From: Bacteroidales bacterium
GTDB taxonomy: Bacteria > Bacteroidota > Bacteroidia > Bacteroidales > UBA3824
DNA length: 48,663 nt
NCBI GenBank assembly: GCA_017394445.1
Contig: JAFPYT010000042.1
Location: forward strand, 1-48,663
Direction: 5' to 3'
Shown piece after piece: positions 23,750-33,132 of this stretch. The first letter of the stretch is position 1; the number at the start of each line of letters is the position of its first letter. The notes beneath the pieces are model-generated. The model was not told the DNA's origin, ran no database searches, and was given only the letters and a program-made list of their open reading frames with translations. The position numbers and the translations under genes are program-made.

Positions 23750-26626
23750 ATGCAGGACATAAGACTTAACAAAATAGCAAAAGAACTAAACGTAGGTATC
23801 AACACCATTGTAGAGTTTCTTCACAAAAAAGGACAAAAAATTGACGCCAACCCTAACACCAAGATTGACGGCAATCAGTACGACATGCTCGTAAAAGAGT
23901 TCAGCTCCGACATGTTGGCAAAAAAACAAGTGGAAAAACAAGTTGAAATCGACAAGAAAAGAAAAGAGACAATAACTGCCGACAAAGTTCAAAACAAAGA
24001 ACAAAACAAAAATCAAAATAACAACAAAAACGAAAAACAAGAATTCAAGATTTTAGGTAAAATAGACTTGAATCAAAACAATAAAACTAAAACAAATCCA
24101 CAACAGCCACAGCAACAAAAAACAGCTGACGACAACAAACCCAAACAGCCTGTGCAACAAGAAAACACTAAGCCCGACAATCAGAACGGACAACAGCGCA
24201 ACCACAACAAAAAGAAAAACAAAAACAACCCCAACCAAAAAGAAGAACGTACTATTAAGGTTGTGGGAAAAGTTGACTTGGATGCGCTCAACCAACGTCC
24301 CGCTAATCAAAACAACGGCGATCGTCGCGACGACAACCGTCAACAAGACCGTGAGAGAAAACGCACTCAAGACCGTCTTTCTAACGATGCAGTGCCTAAA
24401 GACGACGAAATTTTTGCTCCTAAGGTGCACAAAATAACTGGTCCTACTATCGTGGGCAAAATAGAACTCCACGAAGAGCCAAAAAGCAATTCGAGCCGTC
24501 GTCAAAGCAAGAAAAAACGCCGCCGCATTGGCAAAGAACCCGTTGATATATTGCAAAAAGAAGATCAACGCGAAAACGGAAAAGGCGATAACAAAAACCG
24601 TCAGGCTAAAAACGGCAAAAAAGGCGGAGAAGAAAAGAAAAGCGAGCGCAACGAAAACAAAAACAACGAACCTCGCCGCAACCGCGACAAAAAACGCCGT
24701 CCTGAGGAGATTAAAAAAGAAATCACCGCAGAAGATATCAAGAAACAAATTAAGGAGACTCTTGCTATTCAGCAAAGCAGCGGTAGAAAGAGCCAGACTT
24801 CTAAACATAGCCACGACAAACGTGCTATTATCCGTGAACGTATCAACGAGGAAAACAAACTCGCTGAAACCCAGAAAAAGGTGCTCGAAATCACCGAGTT
24901 TATCACGGCTAACGAACTTTCGTCGCTTATGGATGTGCCGGTTAACAAAATTATCGAAACTTGCTTCGACCTTGGCACTCCTATCTCAATCAACTCGCGC
25001 CTCGATGCCGAAATGATCAGCATCCTTGCCGAAGAATTTGGCTTTGAAGTTAAATTCCTCAACATCGGCGACGAAACCGACCTTACTAAAAAATTAGACC
25101 CCAACGATATGAAGCCGCGTCCGCCTATTGTTACCATCATGGGACACGTAGACCACGGCAAAACCGCACTTCTCGACTATATTCGCAAAACCAACGTTAT
25201 TGCTGGCGAGGCAGGCGGTATCACTCAGCACATTGGTGCTTACAACGTTACACTTCCCGACGGCAAACGTATTACATTCCTTGATACTCCCGGACACGAA
25301 GCTTTTACAGCTATGCGTGCACGCGGTACCAAAATCACCGACATTGTGGTAATTGTAATTGCAGCCGATTCACAGGTAATGCCTACAACCGAGGAGGCTA
25401 TCAGCCACGCTAAAGCCGCCAACGTGCCTATCATATTTGCAGTCAACAAAATCGACCGTCCTAATGCCGACCCCGAAAAAATCCGTCGCGAACTTTCGGA
25501 ACGCGGAATGTTAACCGAAGATTGGGGTGGCGATTATGGCTGTGTAGACATATCGGCAAAACAAGGTACTAATGTAGACAAGCTTCTCGACCGTATTCTT
25601 CTCGAAGCCGAAATGCTCGACCTTAAAGCAAGTTACACTTGTCCCGCATTTGGTTCGGTAGTTGAAGCATCGCTCGACCATGGTCAGGGCTATGTTACCA
25701 ACGTGGTAGTAAGCCACGGAATACTCAAAGTGGGCGACGTAGTTTGGGCAGGTTGCTATTCGGGCAAAATCAAAGCCATGTTTAACGAACGTAACAAACG
25801 TATCAAGAGCGCAGGTCCTGCCGAAGCAGCTTCTGTATTAGGTCTCAACGGAGCACCAAACGCCGGCGACAAATTTGAGGTAATGGAAGACGAACGCTCG
25901 GCTCGCGAACGCGCAGTGCGCCGTCAGCAAATTGAACGCGAAATCACCAACCGCATCAATGTAATGGACCTTAACAAGTTTGCCCACGACGTTATTGCCG
26001 GCAACACCGAAGAGCTTGTGCTCAACCTCGTTATCAAAGGCGACGTTCAAGGCTCTATCGAAGCTCTCAAAAGTTCGTTTGAAAAACTCTCTACCGAAAG
26101 CATCAAGGTTAAAGTTATACACGCAGGCGTTGGTCAGATTTCAGAATCCGACGTTATGCTTGCCAAAGCTTCAAAGGCAATTATCATTGGTTTCCAAGTA
26201 CGTCCTGCACAAGGCACCAAGAAACTTGCCGAAAAAGACAACGTTGAAATCCGTCTCTACTCCATCATCTACGATGCTATCGACGATGTTAAAGACGCTC
26301 TCGAAGGTATGCTTTCGCCCGATATCAAAGAGGAAATCACAGGTACAGCCGAAATCAAGGAAATTTTCAAAATCTCCAAGGTGGGCAACATTGCAGGCTG
26401 TATGGTTCAAGACGGAAAGATTATCCGCAAAAACAAATGCCGCGTAATCCGCGACGGTATAGTGGTTTACTCAGGCGAGCTCGGTTCGCTCAAACGTTTC
26501 AAAGACGACGTTTCGGAAGTTACCACCGGAATGGAATGCGGTCTCAATATCGACAAATTCAACGATATACAAGTTGGCGACATCATCGAATCTTACGAAG
26601 AAAAAGAAGTTCGCAAAAAATTGTAA
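23750..26626 (+). CDS. infB: Translation initiation factor IF-2
   Basis: IF-2 is the GTPase that places initiator tRNA on the 30S subunit and promotes subunit joining. The 958-residue protein has an N-terminal IF2_N motif (1-50, [20 protein letters not shown]), a very long charged low-complexity linker (about 60-345) rich in Gln, Asn, Lys and Arg, and a second IF2_N segment (about 385-440). The G domain has G465HVDHGKT472, DTPGHEAF and N566KID569. The beta-barrel and C-terminal domains II-IV follow. The Asn/Gln/Lys-rich linker has lower codon diversity than the rest but is in frame and normal for the phylum. A strong terminator follows. Confidence 0.98.
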   Translation: MQDIRLNKIAKELNVGINTIVEFLHKKGQKIDANPNTKIDGNQYDMLVKEFSSDMLAKKQVEKQVEIDKKRKETITADKVQNKEQNKNQNNNKNEKQEFKILGKIDLNQNNKTKTNPQQPQQQKTADDNKPKQPVQQENTKPDNQNGQQRNHNKKKNKNNPNQKEERTIKVVGKVDLDALNQRPANQNNGDRRDDNRQQDRERKRTQDRLSNDAVPKDDEIFAPKVHKITGPTIVGKIELHEEPKSNSSRRQSKKKRRRIGKEPVDILQKEDQRENGKGDNKNRQAKNGKKGGEEKKSERNENKNNEPRRNRDKKRRPEEIKKEITAEDIKKQIKETLAIQQSSGRKSQTSKHSHDKRAIIRERINEENKLAETQKKVLEITEFITANELSSLMDVPVNKIIETCFDLGTPISINSRLDAEMISILAEEFGFEVKFLNIGDETDLTKKLDPNDMKPRPPIVTIMGHVDHGKTALLDYIRKTNVIAGEAGGITQHIGAYNVTLPDGKRITFLDTPGHEAFTAMRARGTKITDIVVIVIAADSQVMPTTEEAISHAKAANVPIIFAVNKIDRPNADPEKIRRELSERGMLTEDWGGDYGCVDISAKQGTNVDKLLDRILLEAEMLDLKASYTCPAFGSVVEASLDHGQGYVTNVVVSHGILKVGDVVWAGCYSGKIKAMFNERNKRIKSAGPAEAASVLGLNGAPNAGDKFEVMEDERSARERAVRRQQIEREITNRINVMDLNKFAHDVIAGNTEELVLNLVIKGDVQGSIEALKSSFEKLSTESIKVKVIHAGVGQISESDVMLAKASKAIIIGFQVRPAQGTKKLAEKDNVEIRLYSIIYDAIDDVKDALEGMLSPDIKEEITGTAEIKEIFKISKVGNIAGCMVQDGKIIRKNKCRVIRDGIVVYSGELGSLKRFKDDVSEVTTGMECGLNIDKFNDIQVGDIIESYEEKEVRKKL

Positions 26627-26654
26627 TATCAACAATATTCTCATAACTAACAAC

Positions 26655-26690
26655 GGCGGATTTCCTACCTTTATGGGAATCCGCCTTTTT
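26655..26690 (+). terminator. Rho-independent terminator of the rimP-nusA-infB operon
   Basis: GGCGGATTTCC (26655-26665) pairs with GGGAATCCGCC (26675-26685) over a 9-base loop with one G-U pair, followed by TTTTT. It lies 28 bases after the infB stop. Confidence 0.85.
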
Positions 26691-26708
26691 AAAAACTATC
26701 AATAATAT

Positions 26709-28835
26709 ATGAAAAGACTAATCATTACCGCCCTAACAATTTTCGCGCTTATATCAAGCACATACGCCGGCGAAGGTATGTGGATTCTTTCGCTAATTGG
26801 CAAAAACTACAACCAAATGAAAGCCGCCGGTTTTAAACTTACTCCCGAAGATATTTACAGTCTCAACCAAGCATGCCTCAAAGACGCCGTTGTGGTGCTC
26901 AATCACGATGAATGTACTGCCGAATTTGTTTCTAACAAGGGATTGCTCTTTACCAATTACCATTGCGGATACGACGACATTCAATCGCAAAGCTCGCTTT
27001 TGCACAACTATCTTGCCGATGGTTTTTGGGCAAAATCGCTTGCCGACGAATTACCGATTAAAGGTAAAACAGTTTCACAATTAATTAGTATCGAAGATGT
27101 TACCGACAAGATTCTTACCCCGCAAGTATTAGGTTTATCGCCCACTGCCCAAGCGTCGGTGATAGAAGGCGCTATTGAAACTATGCAAGATGAAAATACC
27201 GAAAATGGCAAATACGAAGTGGAGGTAACAAATTTTTTTGACGGCAACTATTACTATATGTTTAAATACATCACTTACACCGATGTACGCTTGGTAGGAG
27301 CTCCGCCCGAATCATTAGGACAATTTGGCGGCGAAACCGATAATTTTGTATGGCCTCGTCAAACAGCCGACTTCTGTATTTTCCGCGTTTACACCGCTCC
27401 CGACGGCTCTCCCGCCGATTACAACGAAAATAACATCCCTCTTGTACCCAAAAAATATCTCAAAATCAATCTCAAAGGCATTCAACCGGGCGATTATGCC
27501 ATGACCATAGGTTACCCCGGCGAAACTATGCGCCAATACTCGTCGTATGGTATCGACCAAATGAAACGCAATCAAAACGGAATCATAGTTGAGGTTTTTG
27601 GCGCGTATCTCAAAGCACTCAAAGAGTTTATGGAAAAAGATGAGCAAATAAATATCCAATACACAGCCAAATACGCCAATTATGCCAACGCTTACAAATG
27701 TTATCTTGGTATTAACGAAGGTATCGACAATCTTGGCGTATTAAACCGCAAAATTGAAAACGAACGCCGTCTTGCTCAATGGATTACAAACAACAAAAAA
27801 TCCGAATACAAAAAGATTTTGCCGTTGCTTCAAAAAGATTTTGCCGCTACCGACCTCAACGATAAATATCAAACCTATTGGAGCACTTCTATTTATCATT
27901 GCTGCGAATGTATCAATTTTGCAATCGAACATTACATGCTGCATTATTACCTGTCGCTCGGTTTCGACAAAATGGAAAAAGAAGAAATGGCGAAGTTGAA
28001 AGAAAAATATCAAAGCCATTTCCGCGATTATAATAAGGATGTGGATTTTGCTCTTACAAAAGAGATGATGCAGCTCTATATGAAAAATGTTCCCCAAAAA
28101 TATTGGCCCAAAGGTATCAGCGATGCCGCTTTTTTCCCTGCGTTGGAGGTTGCATTTCAAAACTCGATTTTTACCGACCTGACACGTTACGAAGAATTTA
28201 TCAAAAAGCCAAAAGCTGAAACTCTCAACAGCGATGTGCTGTTTTTGCTTGCATCTGAGTTTATTGATATAATGGACAAATTTTCGATTTCAGACGATAC
28301 ACAAGCCAAAATTGATTACCACAAACGCCTATACACCAAAGCTATGATGGAGATGGCTCAGTCAATTAACACAGATACGCTTTTGAGTCCCGATGCCAAT
28401 AGCACTATGCGTCTAAGCTACGGCAAAGTGGGCGGATACACCTACAACGGCAAAGATATGGGATGGCAAACCAACTACGAATCGTATCTTGCCAAAAAGA
28501 ACAACGACAACAAGGAATTTATGATTCCTGAAAAAATGGAGGAATTGTTCAAAAAACGCGACTTTGGTCCTTACGCCGAAAACGGTACAATTCCTATTAA
28601 TTTTCTTACCGACAATGATATAACAGGCGGCAACAGCGGCAGTCCTGTGCTCAACGGCGATGGCGAATTAATTGGTTTGGCATTCGACGGCAATTGGGAA
28701 TCTATGAGCGGCGATGTAATGTTTGAACCAGAGTTGCAACGCACTATCGCTGTGGATATCAGATATGTATTATTTATAATAGATAAATTTGCCAACGCAC
28801 AAAACATCATCAAAGAACTCGAGATAATAAATTAG
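26709..28835 (+). CDS. S46 family dipeptidyl-peptidase, DPP7-type
   Basis: S46 peptidases remove dipeptides from the N-termini of oligopeptides in the periplasm or at the cell surface. The 708-residue protein has a signal peptide (1-20, ISSTYA) and the chymotrypsin-like triad: H85 in FTNYHCGYDD, D221 in WPRQTADFCIFRVY and S643 in TGGNSGSPVL. In characterised members the residue 18 positions after the serine sets specificity: Gly in DPP7-type enzymes (hydrophobic P1) and Arg in DPP11 (Asp/Glu). Here it is G661 (FDGNWE), so a DPP7-like preference is inferred. No type IX sorting domain is present at the C-terminus. phoH follows after two bases, so it is co-transcribed. It suggests a peptide-using lifestyle. 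Confidence 0.92.
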   Translation: MKRLIITALTIFALISSTYAGEGMWILSLIGKNYNQMKAAGFKLTPEDIYSLNQACLKDAVVVLNHDECTAEFVSNKGLLFTNYHCGYDDIQSQSSLLHNYLADGFWAKSLADELPIKGKTVSQLISIEDVTDKILTPQVLGLSPTAQASVIEGAIETMQDENTENGKYEVEVTNFFDGNYYYMFKYITYTDVRLVGAPPESLGQFGGETDNFVWPRQTADFCIFRVYTAPDGSPADYNENNIPLVPKKYLKINLKGIQPGDYAMTIGYPGETMRQYSSYGIDQMKRNQNGIIVEVFGAYLKALKEFMEKDEQINIQYTAKYANYANAYKCYLGINEGIDNLGVLNRKIENERRLAQWITNNKKSEYKKILPLLQKDFAATDLNDKYQTYWSTSIYHCCECINFAIEHYMLHYYLSLGFDKMEKEEMAKLKEKYQSHFRDYNKDVDFALTKEMMQLYMKNVPQKYWPKGISDAAFFPALEVAFQNSIFTDLTRYEEFIKKPKAETLNSDVLFLLASEFIDIMDKFSISDDTQAKIDYHKRLYTKAMMEMAQSINTDTLLSPDANSTMRLSYGKVGGYTYNGKDMGWQTNYESYLAKKNNDNKEFMIPEKMEELFKKRDFGPYAENGTIPINFLTDNDITGGNSGSPVLNGDGELIGLAFDGNWESMSGDVMFEPELQRTIAVDIRYVLFIIDKFANAQNIIKELEIIN

Positions 28836-28837
28836 GT

Positions 28838-29785
28838 ATGGAGCAGAAATTAGATTTAGAAAACATCGACCCCGTGGTATTCTACGGTGTAAACGAGCAG
28901 CGTTTGGAAAAAATACGTAAAAATTTTCCAAAATTAAAACTCATTGCCCGTGGAAACGAAATTAAAATACTCGGAGAAACCGACGAGGTAAAGCGTTTTT
29001 CTGAATCTATTGAACTCATTAAGGCTCATTTTGCCAAATACAACTCATTATCCGACACCGAATTAGAAAGCATTTTAAATAAAGATCTCGACAAAGCGTC
29101 GCTATATGCCGGAGGTGGAGATGCCATTGTGTATTCGGTAACGGGCGTGCCGATTCGTCCGCGCTCGCAAAACCAAGTGCAGATGGTAAAAGAGTTTGAA
29201 CGCCACGATTTGTTGTTTGCAACTGGTCCCGCTGGAACAGGAAAAACTTATCTTGCTGTGGCTCTTGTCGTAAGAGCATTAAAAACAGGCATGGTACGCC
29301 GAATAATTCTCTGCCGCCCCGCAGTAGAGGCTGGCGAAAAAATCGGTTTTCTGCCCGGCGATATGAAAGAAAAGCTCGATCCTTATATGCAGGCTCTTTA
29401 CGATGCTCTCAACGATATGATTCCTCAACGCCGTTTAGAAGATATGATAGAGGAACGCATCGTGCAGATTGCCCCTCTTGCCTTTATGCGCGGTCGCACG
29501 CTATCTGACGCAGCCGTTATCTTAGACGAAGCACAAAATGCAACTGTGGCTCAGTTAAAAATGTTTCTTACCCGCATGGGCGAAAACTCTAAGTTTATTG
29601 TAACGGGCGACGAAACTCAAATAGACCTTCCTCGCAAATCAGATTCGGGACTTGTGCACGCGCTGCACATTCTCAAAGGCATTAAAGAGATTTCGTTTGT
29701 ATCGTTTAGCGGCGACGACGTGGTGCGTCACAAACTTGTAAAAAAGATAATCTCAGCATACGAAACTCCAATTCATAATTCATAA
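28838..29785 (+). CDS. phoH: PhoH-like ATPase
   Basis: The 315-residue PhoH family protein is a cytoplasmic P-loop ATPase thought to act on RNA; the exact substrate is not settled for most members. The Walker A motif is G130PAGTGKT137, Walker B is D230EAQ233 in AVILDEAQNAT, and FIVTGDETQIDLP is the usual sensor region. The N-terminal 110 residues form the normal small domain. It begins two bases after the S46 peptidase gene and lies 33 bases before purC, with short ATTCATAA repeats in the gap. Confidence 0.93.
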   Translation: MEQKLDLENIDPVVFYGVNEQRLEKIRKNFPKLKLIARGNEIKILGETDEVKRFSESIELIKAHFAKYNSLSDTELESILNKDLDKASLYAGGGDAIVYSVTGVPIRPRSQNQVQMVKEFERHDLLFATGPAGTGKTYLAVALVVRALKTGMVRRIILCRPAVEAGEKIGFLPGDMKEKLDPYMQALYDALNDMIPQRRLEDMIEERIVQIAPLAFMRGRTLSDAAVILDEAQNATVAQLKMFLTRMGENSKFIVTGDETQIDLPRKSDSGLVHALHILKGIKEISFVSFSGDDVVRHKLVKKIISAYETPIHNS

Positions 29786-29818
29786 TTTGGAAAACATAAT
29801 TCATAAATCATAAATATT

Positions 29819-30763
29819 ATGGCAAACGCATTAATCAAAACCGACTTTAACTTCAAAGGTCAAACCAATGTTTATCACGGCAAAGTTCGCGATGTATACT
29901 CTATCGGCAACGACAAACTTGTAATGGTGGCTACCGACCGTATTTCGGCTTTCGACGTAATACTTCCCAAAGGTATTCCGTTCAAAGGTCAGATTCTTAA
30001 CCAAATAGCCGCAAAATTCTTAGACGCTACCGCCGACATTGTTCCCAACTGGAAACTTGCCACTCCCGACCCTATGGTAACCGTTGGACGCAAGGCTGAG
30101 GCTTTTCCCGTAGAAATGATTATCCGTGGATACCTCACAGGTAGTTCGTGGCGTACTTACAAATCTGGTGCAAGAGAAATCTGCGGCGTTAAGATTCCCG
30201 AAGGAATGAAAGAACATCAAAAATTCCCCACTCCTATCATCACCCCCACCACCAAAGCAGCTGAGGGTCACGACGAGGATATTTCTAAGGAAGAAATCAT
30301 CAAACGCGGACTTATCTCTGCCGAAGATTACGCTCAAATAGAGGAAATCACCTACAAACTTTTTGCCCGTGGCACCGAAATTGCCGCCAAACGCGGTCTT
30401 ATTCTCGTTGACACAAAATACGAGTTTGGCAAAATAGATGACAAAATAGTCCTCATCGACGAAATCCACACTCCCGATTCATCTCGTTATTTCTACTTGG
30501 ATGGATATGCAGAGCGCTTTGCCAAAGGCGAACAGCAAAAACAGCTTTCTAAAGAGTTTGTACGCGAATGGCTTATGGCAAATGGTTTTCAAGGCAAAGA
30601 AGGTCAGAAAGTGCCCGAAATGACCGATTCTATAGTATCAGGCATCACCGACCGCTACATCGAACTCTACGAACACATCACCGGCGAAAAATTCCAAAAA
30701 GCCGAACAATCGCAAGATATTGCCAAACGTATCGAAGATAATGTGAGCAAATATCTTTCGTAA
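29819..30763 (+). CDS. purC: Phosphoribosylaminoimidazole-succinocarboxamide synthase
   Basis: PurC (SAICAR synthase) joins aspartate to CAIR in purine synthesis using ATP. The 314-residue form is the longer bacterial/eukaryotic type. Conserved blocks are [28 protein letters not shown] (written here only as a region, about 19-46), [33 protein letters not shown] and LVDTKYEFG followed by [15 protein letters not shown]. All parts are intact. It ends a peptidase-phoH-purC unit and converges with the purA-like gene. Confidence 0.97.
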   Translation: MANALIKTDFNFKGQTNVYHGKVRDVYSIGNDKLVMVATDRISAFDVILPKGIPFKGQILNQIAAKFLDATADIVPNWKLATPDPMVTVGRKAEAFPVEMIIRGYLTGSSWRTYKSGAREICGVKIPEGMKEHQKFPTPIITPTTKAAEGHDEDISKEEIIKRGLISAEDYAQIEEITYKLFARGTEIAAKRGLILVDTKYEFGKIDDKIVLIDEIHTPDSSRYFYLDGYAERFAKGEQQKQLSKEFVREWLMANGFQGKEGQKVPEMTDSIVSGITDRYIELYEHITGEKFQKAEQSQDIAKRIEDNVSKYLS

Positions 30764-30865
30764 CTTACTTCATCACTATCACCTCATTTATCTCCCTTCT
30801 GGCTTTTAGTATAATTTTATATAGGCTTGAGGGGAGATTTGCTATATTTGATAATAATTCCGGAT

Positions 30866-31960
30866 TTAATTATTTTCTACTACATAATTAGCTCCAACAG
30901 GGAACTTTATTACACTAAAACCAGTTTTTTGTTCATATATTTTTGCCACGGTATCTCGGTCGGGTGATGTTTCATACAACTGTCCTCGATCAAAATAGAC
31001 GAACTTGCCATTACGCTCCACAGTATCCATGTGAGTTAAAAAAATTTTAAAAACTACAGAAGAAAACTTGTAAATACTATGTCTTTTAAATGCCTCATTT
31101 AAAAGGTCGAAATCAAACACGCCGGTTTTAAAATTGCCCTGATAGCCGTTGTAGACGTTTGATTCTGATTTATCGGCAAGATCGTATCCGTCAACCTGTT
31201 GCGGAGTGTAGCCGTTGCCATGACGGGTAAGATATGTGCGTGTGGCAAGATAAACTTCTGCGCCGTTGAGTTCGGTTTCGGAGAGATATTGAAGACCTGT
31301 GTTTGTGGCAGTTACGTTTGGCAAAAATCCAAGTTCGGCATCGAGCAAAAGTCCCTGTGTACCTTCGTAAATTATTGTATCATAATCGTTTTCGTTGATA
31401 ATGGTTTGCGTTTGCCTAACAAAGTTGAACGCCTTGGTAAACATATCATCAAACTCTTTGCAACGCTCTACGCCATAATAAGATGCACATTCGGCAAGAA
31501 TTGTTTCGGGATTATCGCTGAGAGTAAAGCACTTACCAGAACGAGAACGCACCAACGATGCCCAAACTCCTTTGCCGCAAGTGCCGTCGGAGAGAGTTTT
31601 TTTGTCGTTGCGGTTGAAATCCACATCGTAAGGGGTGATAATTATTCCCGATGAAAAATCGTAAACGGGATTTATATCTTTGTTTTTCAACACATTGAGT
31701 TCGTTAACAATGCAAACGGGGTCAATGAGCGCGGTATTTCGGTAGAGGGTTGGCACGCCGAGCAATGTAGCCGAACCAAACGACGAAAAAATGTGCCTAA
31801 TGCCGTCCTCGTCAACAGTGTGTGCAGCCTGAGGTCCGCCGGTAAAACGCACCACCAAGGGTCGCAATCCTTCGTTTAATGCCTTCTTGCAAAGGTAGTT
31901 GACACATACGCCTTTGCCTTCGTCGCCAAAGAGCGAACCAAGTACTATTTTACGATTCAT
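30866..31960 (-). CDS. Short, divergent adenylosuccinate synthetase-like protein
   Basis: The 364-residue protein is clearly related to PurA, which couples IMP and aspartate with GTP hydrolysis, but it is about 60-70 residues shorter than normal PurA. Visible motifs are the P-loop G8SLFGDEGKG17 with catalytic D13 (the E. coli number), FTGGPQAAHTV (normally GGxNAGHT) with H47 in place of E. coli H41, YEGTQGLLLDAELG, RTYLTRHGNGYTP and THMD (309-312) as the guanine-recognition TKxD-like motif. The DxDHGTYP block of normal PurA is changed to DAELGFLP. The retained D13 argues for IMP chemistry and against the phage PurZ subgroup. It may be a second PurA paralog with a different substrate or role. 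It is transcribed alone, divergently from the next gene. Confidence 0.8.
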   Translation of the reverse strand: MNRKIVLGSLFGDEGKGVCVNYLCKKALNEGLRPLVVRFTGGPQAAHTVDEDGIRHIFSSFGSATLLGVPTLYRNTALIDPVCIVNELNVLKNKDINPVYDFSSGIIITPYDVDFNRNDKKTLSDGTCGKGVWASLVRSRSGKCFTLSDNPETILAECASYYGVERCKEFDDMFTKAFNFVRQTQTIINENDYDTIIYEGTQGLLLDAELGFLPNVTATNTGLQYLSETELNGAEVYLATRTYLTRHGNGYTPQQVDGYDLADKSESNVYNGYQGNFKTGVFDFDLLNEAFKRHSIYKFSSVVFKIFLTHMDTVERNGKFVYFDRGQLYETSPDRDTVAKIYEQKTGFSVIKFPVGANYVVENN

Positions 31961-31979
31961 AAGCCTTTCGTTTATAATG

Positions 31980-31987
31980 CAAATATA
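31980..31987 (-). promoter_or_regulatory. -7 element of the purA-like gene
   Basis: On the minus strand it reads TATATTTG, matching TAnnTTTG, 19 bases before the start codon, so the leader would be very short. A TTG (32013-32011) lies 23 bases upstream. It overlaps in space with the divergent promoter at 32004-32037. Confidence 0.5.
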
Positions 31988-32003
31988 TCAAAATTTTAAG
32001 CAA

Positions 32004-32037
32004 TTTGTTGCAATATCAAAGATAATATATAATTTTG
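32004..32037 (+). promoter_or_regulatory. Promoter of the 32062 gene, divergent from the purA-like promoter
   Basis: TTTG (32004-32007), 22 bases, TAATTTTG (32030-32037). A second TTG at 32008-32010 gives a spacing of 19. The start codon is 24 bases after the -7 box. Confidence 0.6.
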
Positions 32038-32061
32038 TACGATTTTTAAAAACTAACTACG

Positions 32062-33096
32062 ATGAAAAACATTGTATCACTTATACTTCTGACACTTATG
32101 CCGTTTATGGTGTTTTCGCAAAACGGTGTGTACACTTCAAAATTTGGCGTAACGGTGCGCAACCTGCCCCGATACTATGTTCAGCCTCAAAGCCGCAACT
32201 ATTCACTCGTATGTGCTGCCGACCGTCAGGTGCAACATCACGTATCGTTCGACCAAATAAGCGACGAACTCCATTTTGCCGGCTGGAAACGCCTCTCCTC
32301 GCCCACCAACGCATATATGAAGATTAATATCAACCTCAAAAGTATGCTCATCGACGGTTTCGGCGTTAAGGAAAACATCATCGACACTCGCGACCGTTTT
32401 GGACATCCTATCAAAATCCACACTTTTCAGGGCGTTATAAACTACACAATGGTAACCACTTGGACGGTGCGCACACCGTCGGAAAATTTTTCGTCAAACC
32501 CCAATGTGTCGTTCGCGCCAAAGGCATTTACCCCCGAACGCGAATTTGACACTCCCGGCGCCGCTATGGATTATGTGCGCAACAACCGCGATGTGTTCCG
32601 CGATCAGATTATCAACGACGAGGTGATGTCAAACATTTATGAGATTTCTGACCTCGTTAACCAAAACTACATCTACAACCCCGTAGAAGAGCCGTTCGAC
32701 CTCTATTTCTTCTACCAAAAAAAGAACCGCTATTACAGCCTCCACCGCAATCTGCCGCAAAAAATCAAGGCTCATTTGGCACAAATCAACGAAAACGGCG
32801 GAATGGCTACCACCGAAATCGCTATGGAAGACATCATCAAGCATTTTAAAACCGCCGCCGACTCGTACTCGTTTGCCAACAAAAAAGAACGCAAGGCTCG
32901 CTACGCAATGCTCTACAACCTCTGCGTGCTCAACTACGTGTTTGAAAACTTCGACGAGGCAAAACGTTACGCTCAGATGATTGTTGACAGCGGATACAAC
33001 AAGATGACAGGCCGTCACCTTTTAGACGTGATTGCCGACAAACAAAACAGATTTATCAAACACAATATCACTACTCAGCATTTTGAAGTTTATTAG
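32062..33096 (+). CDS. Secreted hypothetical protein
   Basis: I do not recognise this 344-residue protein. It has a clear signal peptide (MKNIVSLILLTLMPFMVFS, then QNGVYTS). The first half (20-200) is predicted beta-rich with many aromatic residues and has no cysteine pairs. The second half (about 205-330) is helical, with two segments resembling TPR-type helix pairs (KERKARYAMLYNLCVLNYVF and DEAKRYAQMIVDSGYNK). It may be a periplasmic protein with a helical-repeat tail. It is 36 bases before ddl on the same strand, so the two may share a transcript. No function can be assigned. Confidence 0.6.
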   Translation: MKNIVSLILLTLMPFMVFSQNGVYTSKFGVTVRNLPRYYVQPQSRNYSLVCAADRQVQHHVSFDQISDELHFAGWKRLSSPTNAYMKININLKSMLIDGFGVKENIIDTRDRFGHPIKIHTFQGVINYTMVTTWTVRTPSENFSSNPNVSFAPKAFTPEREFDTPGAAMDYVRNNRDVFRDQIINDEVMSNIYEISDLVNQNYIYNPVEEPFDLYFFYQKKNRYYSLHRNLPQKIKAHLAQINENGGMATTEIAMEDIIKHFKTAADSYSFANKKERKARYAMLYNLCVLNYVFENFDEAKRYAQMIVDSGYNKMTGRHLLDVIADKQNRFIKHNITTQHFEVY

Positions 33097-33132
33097 GGTA
33101 AAAATATATAAATAAGATAATTACAAAACAAA

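Noticed and set aside
24053..24814. 253-residue hydrophobic open frame on the minus strand inside infB
   Set aside because: Its Phe/Val-rich product is the antisense reading of the Lys/Asn/Gln-rich IF-2 linker, which makes false membrane-like proteins.
30790..30838. ATCTCCC ... GGGAGAT inverted repeat after purC as a terminator
   Set aside because: The arms are only 7 bases with a loop of about 35 bases and no T-run. It could be chance.
30866..31960. PurZ (phage 2-aminoadenylosuccinate synthetase) identity
   Set aside because: The catalytic aspartate D13 of PurA is kept, whereas I recall it being replaced in PurZ. No phage genes are nearby.
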